Part shown: one piece after another, positions 48,224 to 56,821 of the stretch | Position numbering within the stretch: position 1 is the first letter of the stretch | Layout of the letters: each line of letters starts with the position of its first letter | Assembly: GCA_963675135.1 (NCBI GenBank) | Contig: OY776132.1 | Location: 1,922,001-1,986,000 of the forward strand | Direction of reading: 5' to 3' | Length of the DNA stretch: 64,000 bases | Source of the DNA: Galeopsis tetrahit | Taxonomy: Eukaryota > Streptophyta > Magnoliopsida > Lamiales > Lamiaceae | Program-made: the position numbers and the translations under genes | Notes under the pieces: model-generated | Told to the model about the DNA's origin: nothing | Databases searched by the model: none | Seen by the model: only the letters and a program-made list of their open reading frames with translations

Positions 48224-48493
48224 TGTACTTGAGTGCACATGAGACTTTGGCTAGTATATGTAGTTTTTTTTTTTTTGATGGAAGTTAAATACCCATCCCT
48301 TTTTTTCCCTCCCCATGACTCGAACCCAACTTGAGTGCACATGAGACTTTGGCTAGTATATGTAGTTTTTTTTTTTTTTTTTTTTTGATGGAAGTTAAAT
48401 ACCCATCCCTTTTTTCCTCTCCCCATGACTCGAACCCAGGACCTAAGGCCTAGGTAGTGGTGCTCTAACCACTTGAGCTATCCCACTTTGTCA
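48224..48493 (-). mobile_element. tRNA-derived SINE with a local tandem duplication
   Basis: Read on the minus strand from about 48488: GGGATAGCTCAAGTGGTTAG (A box), then CCTGGGTTCGAGTC (B box). A short body follows, ATGGGTATTTAACTTCCATC, and ends in a poly(A) run (poly-T at 48367-48386). Flanking repeats CTAGTATATGTAGTT at about 48353 and 48494 look like a target duplication. A second, partial copy (48243-48330) lacks the A-box end and is followed by a repeat of the flank, so about 107 bp was duplicated in tandem. Confidence 0.75.
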
Positions 48494-48532
48494 CTAGTAT
48501 ATGTAGTTAAATACTCTCAAAATACATAATTA

Positions 48533-48785
48533 CTCTCTCCGTCCCAAGATTTTATGCACATTTTCCTTAATGGGATGTTCCAATATTTTTTGCACACTCC
48601 AAAAAAGGAAACAACAATACCAATAATACCCCTCCTTTATTTTACCTTTAGTCAAATCACATTTCTCTTTAGTCAATGAATTATCAATAATATCTCTCCT
48701 TTATTTTACGTTACACATCACTTTATTCCATTTTCTTAATTTTCGTATCGGTCAAAGTGTGCATAAAATTTTGGGACGGAGGGAG
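48533..48785. mobile_element. Stowaway/mariner-like MITE
   Basis: Left end CTCTCTCCGTCCCAAGATTT; right end inverted (AAATTTTGGGACGGAGGGAG with its first A omitted); TA on each side. The inner TIR continues through TTATGCACA / TGTGCATAA. Confidence 0.88.
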
Positions 48786-49548
48786 TATATCTTTAATATG
48801 TTAAAACTTAGAACTCTTTTATACCTATCATGATAATCGGAAACCATTAATAGTTTGCTCATATATATTTTTGCTATTTGTTTATCAATATATACAAAAG
48901 TGATTATCTAGAATATTGAGACAAAATTGATATAGTTCATTTTTTAAAAAATCGTCTATTTGGATTTTGGAGGTTAAAATTGAACAAGTTTTTTAATATT
49001 AAAAAAAATTAGTTAGAAGGTAAATATATTTTAAATTAAAATTGTAACAAAGACAAAGTATTAGACTAAAAAAAATTTACTTCCTTTTTTTTTAACATTT
49101 GGCAATGAAAGAAATAAATTGAGTGACCAATTTATTTTGATAATGATTAAATGTGAATGATCAAATTAGAAAATAGGTAAACTTCGGTAACTAAAAGTGA
49201 TATTTTTTCGTAGTTTTACTACTAAAAGTCAAATATTCTAAACACCGGATTAATATTTAGGGCGAATTTTTCAGAATATTTTTTAATATGTTAGCAGTAC
49301 ACTTTTGATCTTATATTGATAATGTTTTGATCTTTTAGTAACAATATATATGTCATGTAAACCACCTGCGACTCGCGAATTTTTTGGATGAGAAAGATGG
49401 AAAGCCGCGTATAAATGCCCCCTCTTGTTATATATGTTTCCACCCCCAATTTGAAGTTCAACACCTTCCCATTTTCATGAGTTAATTCCCATAAAAAAAT
49501 GAAAAATACCCTTCCCACTTTTTCGCTCTCATAACTCGTGGTCGCAAA

Positions 49549-49972
49549 AGTTTGAGGAGAAATTTGGTGAGCTTTCCACATTGCCTCAAGAAGTTGAGTT
49601 TAAAAGGCACAGGGCTCAGTTGGGGGGAGTTGACGATAAGGATAGGTTCATTGCCCCTTCTTCAATTTCTCAGACTAGGTTCCAATGTCTGCAGGGGAGC
49701 CAAGTGGAAAACAGTTGAAGGGCAGTTTTGCAGCCTCAGAGTCTTGGAAATATTGGTATACGGATAACACTCACTTTCCACGCCTTGAACACCTTATTCT
49801 TCGACTTTTCTCCAAACTGGAAGAGATTCCTTCGAGTATAGGAGACATACCAACCCTCAAGTCTATTCGGTTGGTGTTGTGCAACAAATGTGAGGAAGAA
49901 TCAGCAGAGAGAATAAAGGAGGAGCAAGACGATAAGGGGAATGATGAAGACCTTGTAACTAGTAAGAACTAA
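49549..49972 (+). pseudogene. NLR pseudogene 1, segment C: C-terminal LRR
   Basis: Reads RRNLVSFPHCLKKLSLKG, then ELTIRIGSLPLLQFLRLG and KWKTVEGQFCSLRVLEI. A frameshift follows near 49745, then NTHFPRLEHLILRLF and IPSSIGDIPTLKSIRLV, ending at a stop at 49972. It is very similar to the 62.86-63.29 kb LRR of NLR pseudogene 3. There is no start codon of its own, which fits a detached C-terminus of the gene starting at 37.2 kb, separated by about 7.6 kb of inserted sequence after 41892. Confidence 0.85.
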
Positions 49973-50640
49973 ATCCCCATTGGTTTTATTTATAATTTTT
50001 CGAAGAAGTTTGTATGGTTGCTGATCTTATTCCGAAGTTGTAAGAAATTGAAACTCATTATATAACAAAGCCTGGGGCTTTTTAATTGAAATATGTTAAT
50101 TTACACTTAAACTAAAACGTATAATAAGTAGAAAATTATGCATGATTTAAGTTTGTTTAAAATATAATTTGTTGCATGCGATATATATCGATCTCGATGG
50201 TATAGTTTTCTACTTATTTGAATTTTGATGATTAAAACTCACTTAATTCTTTCTTCATCAATTCAAGGATTTACTGGGATTCTTTGGAGCGAAAGAATTG
50301 AGTTTTAAAAGGCCAAACACATGCATGATGATTTAGGCCACTTCTGGAGCTGCTGCAGTCATACTGGGTAATTAATTTGCAATAATTCTTCAAAAGATTT
50401 AAAGATAATAAATACTAATCCACAACCATTTGATTTACATGATATGTTACTAATTCTACGGAAATGACGAGCACAAGCTCTTCACATTAGTTTAGATCGA
50501 AACAACTATTTCACTAATTTCAGGACCATTATCATTCTTTAAATTCATATGAAGAATGTGAAATTAATAGTCAAGGACATGCTTCAATTATATTTTCTTA
50601 TACAACGTCAAATTATATTCGATCAAAATGAATGTCAATT
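49973..50640. other. AT-rich intergenic sequence
   Basis: No gene or transposon end recognised. Confidence 0.5.
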
Positions 50641-51600
50641 CTGCCAAAACAAAAAAATAAATAAATAAGAGAGTTGCACAAATTATGTTATCAAGTACTG
50701 TATATAAACTTCTCCATTATACCTGTTACCACGGTAATCACTAATCACATCACAGAACCTGCAGTATTCTTGTTGATATCTTAACGTGTCCATAACCTCA
50801 TCATGATAACTCGACCACGTAATAACTGGTTTTTCTGCAACACTCTATCATGTCAGATAATGTGAAACTGAGGAAGATAAATTAGAAAAATATTGAGGAC
50901 AAAAGAAATTAAGAAAAAAGAAGGATACTGTTCCACATCCCCAGAAGGCATCTCCCAAATAGAGACATTGAAGAAGGGGCAACGAACCTATCTTTGTTCC
51001 ACACTCCTCCCAATTGATTCTGGTGCCATCTAAACTCAACTTCTTCAGTGAATCTGGAAAGCAGAGGTTTTGCACCAAATTGGGCTGTACTATCAGACGA
51101 AGGGATTGAAGGCTTTTTCCCATACTTGACTACACTTCAAGTTACTTACACATAGTTTTTGTAAGTATTCCAAGATAAGACCGTTTTCCCAAAAAACAGG
51201 ATCCAGAAGTTCAAAATCATTGATCATGACATGCCTAAGTAGAGGCTATCTCCCAAATATCAAATGGTGCCATTATAGTCCCCCAAGAAGAGGGAGTGAC
51301 AGCCTTAAGTGTCAAAACTGGATAATTGAGGCAATCTGAGAACAATGGTACCACTATGAAAATCAAAATTCCCTATATATACCCTCAACAACCTAGAACT
51401 ATGTGATTTTACAAGTTCAGGCCAACCAATTGTCGAAACCAAAGAACGTGTAAGTGATGCAGATTCCAAAGCAGACAAAATTTCCTCCTTTGTATTTTGA
51501 TGAATACAAATACGACGCTCCATATTCATGCATTCTGTAAGGTATATTCCCAATCTGCTGCCATTTTTCTACTACAAATTGTCTTTTAGAGAAATTGTGT
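50640..51600 (-). pseudogene. Relic NLR with a preserved PAH exon
   Basis: On the minus strand from about 51590: ECMNMERRICIHQNTKEEI, ALESASLTRSLVSTIGWPEL, then SSRLLRVYIGNFDFHSG joined by deletion to a later LRR. Then SLQSLRLIVQPNLVQNLCF and DSLKKLSLDGTRINWEECG down to about 50930. The CC and NB-ARC parts are missing. Downstream, with an acceptor TGTTGCAG, an exon at 50834-50723 stays open and reads TWSSYHDEVMDTLRYQQEY, then CRFCDVISDYRGNR, ending at a GT donor. The first bases of the next PAH exon (GGCAGAATTGAC) remain near 50645 before similarity ends. It is a duplicate of the gene at 60451-56822. Confidence 0.8.
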
Positions 51601-52842
51601 ACTGAATAACAACCTTAAATGTCTCTAGATTCCAAAAATATGCCACAATGGTACGTATACATCCTCTGGATATAATCTGCTACCTAAATCTAAGTGATTG
51701 AACAAGGAAGATTTCAGACCATGAACCATTTGAGGGAAATAACATCCCTGTTTTCGAGTTTTATCTTTGTTATCCAAAACTTTTGACATTTTTGTTCGGG
51801 TTACAATTCCTAAAGGTGTGTTTGGATAGAGTCATTTCAAATACAAAGGATTTGAAAATGAATGGATTTAAGAATCCTTAAATTTCAAATGACTAGGTTT
51901 GTGGATGGATGGTGTGCTGTCGCCGGCACCCAAAAATAAATACCTTAAATACCCACTATGTAGTAGGGAAGTAAGGATCGATCCCACAGAGAACGGTGTA
52001 ACTCAATTGAATAAATTGTGTATGAAAACAGTAAAAATGGGGGGAGTTGGATTAGTGGTTTCTAATTGACTACTAGAAAGCATGAAAAATAAAAATAAAA
52101 GTAAGCAATAAAAATAAACAAGAATCAAATATTAAAACGATCTAGCCCTCGGATTGCTTCCCCTTGAATAATTTAATCAATTTAATTAGTGAACACGGTC
52201 ATCTCAATCTAATCTCAAATCTTATCCCTAATTAAACCAGTGGTGCAACCAAACTAGTTCGAATTGTTTCTTAAGTTTAATTAATTAGAAAGTACAACCC
52301 CCAATTAATCTATTCCTACGAATAACCCCAAAACATGTATTTAAGGTTCAACTCGAGAAACGCATTCAAGATCTAAAACAATAGAATAAACTGACGCTCG
52401 TTTATTATCCCTAAGGTGTTCTGCCTTAGTTGCTACGATATCCACAATAATATAACAATTACGGATTATACATCGTGAATTAACTAGAATTGATAACAAA
52501 TAAACTCGGATGGCCAATCCTAATAAATCTATTAATCAAAACATGCTTCGCATAAAATCAAATAATAACGAAATCAAAATATGAATTAAAATAAACCGTG
52601 AATCACAAAATAAAAAAGACATAATTAAATCTAGGTTTCACATCCTCGGGCTAGAATAACAATCTACCTACTCAACATAATTGAGAGAATCATCGACAAA
52701 AGCAAAATAGAAACCATTGTTTTCCTCCTTCTTCAATCTCGCCTGCTGCCTACTTTTTAGAATTCGCGAACGGCGGCTGCTTTATAACATACTCCCCTAA
52801 GGCCCAAACTAATTCAAGACCCAATGGCATATTCCTCCAAGG
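51601..52842. other. Non-coding region with transposon remnants
   Basis: At 51818-51900 a GGTGTGTTTGGATAGAGTC end and GGATTTGAAAATGAATGG / AAATTTCAAATGACT arms suggest a truncated Tourist-like MITE. From about 51915 to 52800 there is AT-rich sequence containing AAGGATCGATCCCACAGAG, a motif I associate with dispersed plant retroelement sequence. No ORF of interest and no clear borders. Confidence 0.4.
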
Positions 52843-52851
52843 TTAGTTAAT

Positions 52852-54147
52852 GGGTCTGACTATATGCACCTCCATTTCGGTTTGATGCACTCCCCCTTTC
52901 AGTTTTATTAATAAAATAATAGGTAAAAAACCTAAAATACCCTTCATTAAATATACACCATACTAGATACACCCCACCTCATTTCTTTCACCTTCCCCTA
53001 ACACACAACTTCCGGTCGCCGACGACACCATTTCCGGCGACCATCAACTCAAAAAAAAAAAAAAAAACAGAAATGGTCGACCATATACTCCAAAAAATCA
53101 CAAATTTTTTTCAACTTTCGACCAACCAGTGTCGACCATATACACTCTCGTCGACAAATCGTTGTCGACTGGAATGTATATGGTCGAAACGGTTGGTCGA
53201 AAATAAAAAAAAAACAATTTTTTTTTAAATTCGATTATGTAAGGTCGATCAAATACACTCTCGTCGACAATAATTTGTCGACGAAGGAGTATGTAATCGA
53301 CCTTATACGGTCGAAAATTGAAAAAAAAAAGAAGAAAAAACTAGGGTTTTTTGCAGAAAACCCTAACATTGGGAAAGGGGAAAACCTGGTGGGGGTGGGG
53401 TGTGGCGGTGTCGGAGGGAGGAGGGGGCGGCCGCGATCTGCTCATTTTTTTTTTACAGTTGGGGGTACGGGGCGACGGGCTCGACGAGGGAGAGAGGAGG
53501 AGGGGACGAGGGGGGAAGGAGGGGACGGCCGCGCGCGGCCAAGATTCTTTTTTTTTTTTTACAGGCGGTGGGGGTTGGGGGGGGGGGGGGGGCGACGGGC
53601 TTCGCGAGCGAGAGAGGGGGGGCGACGAGCTCGGTGAGGGAGGGAGGGGACGGCCGCGGCAGCCGCGCGCGGCCAAGATTTTTTTTTTTTTACAGGCGGT
53701 GGGGGTTGGGGGGTGGGCGACGGGCTTCGCGAGCGAGGGAGGGAGGGGACGGCCGCGGCGGCCGCGCGCGGCCAAGATCTCTTCTTTTTTTTTTTTTTTT
53801 TTTTTTTTACAGGCGGTGGGGGTTGGGGGGGCGACAGGCTTGGCGAGGGAGGGGGGAGGGCGACGGGCTCGGCGAGGGAGTGAGGGGCTGGCGTCGCCGG
53901 CGACGGGTGGTGGAGGGGCAGGTCGCCGCCGGTGGTGGTGAGGGGTGGGGGAGAAGATGAAAGAAGAATTGGAGGAGGAAGAAAGATGGAGGATTTGGGG
54001 GGGTGTGGGTAGTAAAAGGATTTTAATGAAGGAGGGGTATTTATGACATTTGAGGGGAGGTGTGACCTAAAATTTGGGGAGTGTATAAATCGAGGGAGTG
54101 ATGGGGGAGTGCATCAAACTGAAATGGAGGTGCATATAGTCAGACCC
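52852..54147. mobile_element. Non-autonomous MULE 4, 1.3 kb
   Basis: Left end GGGTCTGACTATATGCACC. The reverse complement of the right end is the same for about 45 bp with one or two mismatches. A perfect 9-bp target duplication TTAGTTAAT lies at 52843-52851 and 54148-54156. The interior begins with GTCGAC-rich hairpins (GGTCGACCATATAC; CACTCTCGTCGACAA / TTGTCGAC) and continues into a GC-rich block. Layout and hairpin vocabulary match MULE 3. Confidence 0.92.
53440..53840. repeat. GC-rich ~120-130-bp tandem repeats with poly-T/ACAG junctions
   Basis: ACAGGCGGTGGGGGTTGGGG occurs at about 53561, 53691 and 53810, each preceded by a long T run and followed by GCGACGGGCTTCGCGAGCGA-like sequence and GGACGGCCGCG. 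A more diverged start (TTTTTTTTACAGTTGGGGG) lies near 53450. Open frames here on both strands are compositional. Confidence 0.75.
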
Positions 54148-54206
54148 TTAGTTAATCTCCTCCTTTTCTACGCTAGCCCAAAACACAATCAAGCCCATTA
54201 TTAAAT

Positions 54207-55435
54207 GGGCGCGGCTAAAGGCACCCAGATTTCCTATGAGTACACCCACCAAACATTTTTTTAATTTTTTAGAACATGTGAAATGTCCCATATACCCCTA
54301 GGGTAAAATTTATGAAAAAAGAAGAAGATGAGTACACCCACCTATTCTATTTCACCACCACCTCTCCACCACCACCACCACCACCACCACCACCACCACC
54401 ATTCAACAAAAAAAACTTTAAAATTGCAACAAAAATTAATCCAAAACACCAACTGTTCGAAAAAAATTTCAAAACAAACATGTTCGAAATTTTTTCCAAA
54501 AAAATTCAACATGTTCGAAAAAAATTTCAAAACAAACTCAATATGTTCGAAAAAAATTCCAAAACAACTCAAATTTGTTCGAAAAAAAAGATCGAACATC
54601 TTGTTCGAAAATTTTTCCAAAACAAACTCAAGTTGTTCGAAATTGTTTCCAAAACAAACACAATATGTTCGAAAAAAATTTCAAAACAACTTAAATTTGT
54701 CCGAAAAAAAAAAATCGAACATCTTGTTCGAAATTTTTCCCAAAACAAACTCAAGTTGTTCGAATTTTTTTCCAAAACAAACGCGATATGTTCGAAAATA
54801 ATTCTCAAACTTAAAAAAAAAAAAATCCTAATTTTTTTTCCCAGAAAACCCTAATTTTTTCTAATTTTTCGGACCTAAACTTACCTGTTAGCGGCGGCGG
54901 CGAGGGGAGGAGCACTACGGCCGCGGCGAAGGGGGGAGGGGGTTGGCAGCGGTCGCGATTGTGGGGAGGAGGGAGGGCGGCGGCCGCGAACGAGGGGAGG
55001 AGGGGGGGCGGCCGCGAACGAGGGGAGGAGGGAGGGCGGCGGCCGCGAACGAGGGGAGGGGGGAGGGCGGCGGCCGCGAACGAGGGGAGGGGGGAGGGCG
55101 GCGGCCGCGAACGAGGGGAGGAGGGGGGCGGCCGCGAACGAGGGGAGGAGGGAGGGCGGCGGCCGCGAACGAGGGGAGGAGGGAGGGCGGCGGCCGCGAA
55201 CGAGGGGAGGAGAGAGGGCGGCGGCCGCGAACGAGGGGAGGAGAGAGGGCGGCGGCCGCGAACGAGGGGAGGAGGGGGGCGGCCGCGAACAAGGGGAGGA
55301 GAGAGGGTGGCGGCCGCGAACGAGGGGATGAGGGAGGGCGGCAGCCGCGAACAGGTGGGTTTTCTCATCCAAACGGCGTGTGTTCTCATCCCCTGGGTGT
55401 ACTCATAGGAAACTCGGGTGCCTTTAGCCGCGCCC
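54207..55435. mobile_element. Non-autonomous MULE 5, 1.2 kb, with GC-rich minisatellite
   Basis: Left end GGGCGCGGCTAAAGGCACCC; the right end is its reverse complement, with about 42 bp of TIR ending TGAGTACACCCA. A perfect 9-bp target duplication TTATTAAAT lies at 54198-54206 and 55436-55444. The interior has a CAC/CCA run (54352-54405), about a dozen TGTTCGAAAAA-type units (54455-54800) and a 13-copy minisatellite. No transposase. Confidence 0.92.
54972..55354. repeat. 13-copy GC-rich minisatellite (28-31 bp)
   Basis: The core GGCCGCGAACGAGGGGAGGA recurs 13 times with short GGGAGGGCGGC spacers; the last copy is GCAGCCGCGAACAG. All three minus-strand frames are open, giving Pro/Ser/Arg-rich pseudo-proteins of up to 192 residues, and the plus strand gives Gly/Arg-rich ones. 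This happens because the unit lacks stop codons. Confidence 0.92.
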
Positions 55436-55643
55436 TTATTAAATTCTTATGTAGCCCATTTGACATCTTGAACCCAAATTTTGCGTGAAGTTGTTGTCCC
55501 TAAATGTCAGGTTAATATCTTCTCTCGTGGGCTGGACTATGTACTTTTAAAACACTTCAATTTTACCTGAATTAGATAGAAAATAAAATATAAGGTAATT
55601 GAAGTTATAAGTCTTGGCGAAGAGATGTTATAAGTCTTGCAAT

Positions 55644-55855
55644 CACTACAAAAAATGTCTGATTTTGATACCAACAATTTAGAGACTGATATCTAATCTG
55701 TCTCTAATAGGTACGGTTAAAGACTGATTTTCATTTAATTTTTGTTTCAAATCTCGATTTTTTAATAAATCTGTATCTAATCCGTACATATTAGAGACCG
55801 ATTGGATATTCGTCTCTATATTAATGGTATCAAAATCAGATTTTTTTTTGTAGTG
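55644..55855. mobile_element. Small CACTA-type non-autonomous element
   Basis: Starts CACTACAAAAAATGTCTGAT and ends with the inverse AATCAGATTTTTTTTTGTAGTG (last 20 bases), the CACTA terminus. The interior includes GAGACTGAT / ATCTAATC pairs. Flanks AAT and ATT do not form a clean 3-bp duplication. Confidence 0.75.
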
Positions 55856-55859
55856 ATTA

Positions 55860-56095
55860 CACAAAATATAAGAAATATGATTTCTTGATTACTTTATAAA
55901 TGAGTGTACTAATCCAATCTTAGACATAAGTAGTTGGAGGCGAGCACCCGAAAGGGGTTTAGTGAAAGCATCAGCAAGCTGGTCGGCAGATAAGACATGG
56001 GAGATACGAACTTGAGCAGTTTTGATGAGGTCATGAACAAAGTGGAAATCAATTGCAATATGCTTTTCATGCGTGAGTGAAACACTGGATTGGAA
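55860..56095 (-). pseudogene. Ty1/copia RNase H tail and LTR-like remnant
   Basis: On the minus strand, in shifting frames: NPVFHSRMK, IDFHFVHDLIKTAQVRIS, HVLSADQLADAFTKPLSG, ARLQLLMSKIGLVHSF. This is the conserved C-terminal copia RNase H region. The sequence after it (ATATGATTTCTTGATTACTT) recurs near 56410. Confidence 0.75.
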
Positions 56096-56134
56096 CCATA
56101 TTTTTTTTTGACAATATACAAGGAGTATACAGAA

Positions 56135-56400
56135 TTAAAAGTAACACATCTCCTTAATATATTGGGGAATATCATTTTCAACCCAATCGTAAGGTGTTAA
56201 AAAATTCCATGTTTTCTGAGCCATCATATGTGTTGCCTGATTACTTTCTCTTGGGATAAAATCACAATCCCAAATTAAAAGATATTTCAGTAAACTTCTG
56301 ATTTCTTTAACCAGGTCATTCTCCATTCCTTCAAAACAAATCGAAGCGTTAATGGCCCCAACAGAATTGGTAGAATCCATTCTAAGATTGGAACCATATT
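56135..56400 (-). pseudogene. RNase H-like (RVT_3) fragment of a non-LTR retroelement
   Basis: Minus-strand ORF contains RMDSTNSVGAINASICFEG, then DLVKEIRSLLKYLLIWDCDF, IPRESNQATHMMAQKTWNF. This has the spacing of plant RVT_3 domains (DS-N, then RE-N--AH). It is isolated and inserted between duplicated copia-remnant flanks. Confidence 0.6.
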
Positions 56401-56457
56401 GAGAATATAAGAAATATGATTTCTTGATTACTTTACAAATGAGTGTACAAGGGTTAT

Positions 56458-56716
56458 TTATACAAGACATGAATCTAATCTAATTTTAGTGGACTTATAG
56501 AAGAGGTCCATAAGAAACATGAGATGAGCCTCTCTATATATATATATATATATATAATACTTTAAATATATTCCTAATAGCACATCTTCCTCGTCATCAC
56601 TGAGGGTAATTTCATCATATCCCTTGAGCACATAAAATGAGTTAAACCCAGGTATTAAACTTGGGTACCCTTTAAACAACACTTTCACCTCATGTATGAA
56701 ACCATCCATGTCAATC
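56458..56716 (-). CDS. Tandem duplicate of the terminal PAH exon (alternative last exon)
   Basis: After an acceptor TTATTTTGGCAG, the minus strand reads IDMDGFIHEVKVLFKGYPSL, then IPGFNSFYVLKGYDEITLSD and DEEDVLLGIYLKYY, to a stop at 56458. It is a close copy of the last exon of the NLR-PAH gene (56975-56822) lying about 105 bp downstream of that exon's stop. It has the same splice phase, so exon 2 could be joined to either copy. Whether it is used is unknown; the end becomes low-complexity (Tyr/Ile run from a TA repeat). Confidence 0.5.
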
Positions 56717-56821
56717 CTGCCAAAATAAATTGGTATATATATTCTCTTAATAACTTGAAGAAATATTTTATTATGGTACCAAGTGATCATAAAACCATGA
56801 AATCCCCACCTTGTATCTCAG

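Noticed and set aside
48434..48488. A functional tRNA gene on the minus strand
   Set aside because: A and B boxes are present, but the acceptor stem and 3' half do not form a cloverleaf and the unit ends in poly(A); it is a SINE head.
53275..53960. Overlapping ORFs of 120-196 residues in the GC-rich core of MULE 4
   Set aside because: Gly/Arg and Pro/Ser composition in all frames, built from tandem repeats with poly-T runs; no recognisable protein.
54811..55389. 192-residue minus-strand ORF rich in Pro, Ser, Arg and Ala, plus long overlapping frames on both strands
   Set aside because: All frames are open because a 28-31-bp GC-rich unit without stop codons is repeated 13 times. There is no domain, and the block lies inside a non-autonomous MULE.
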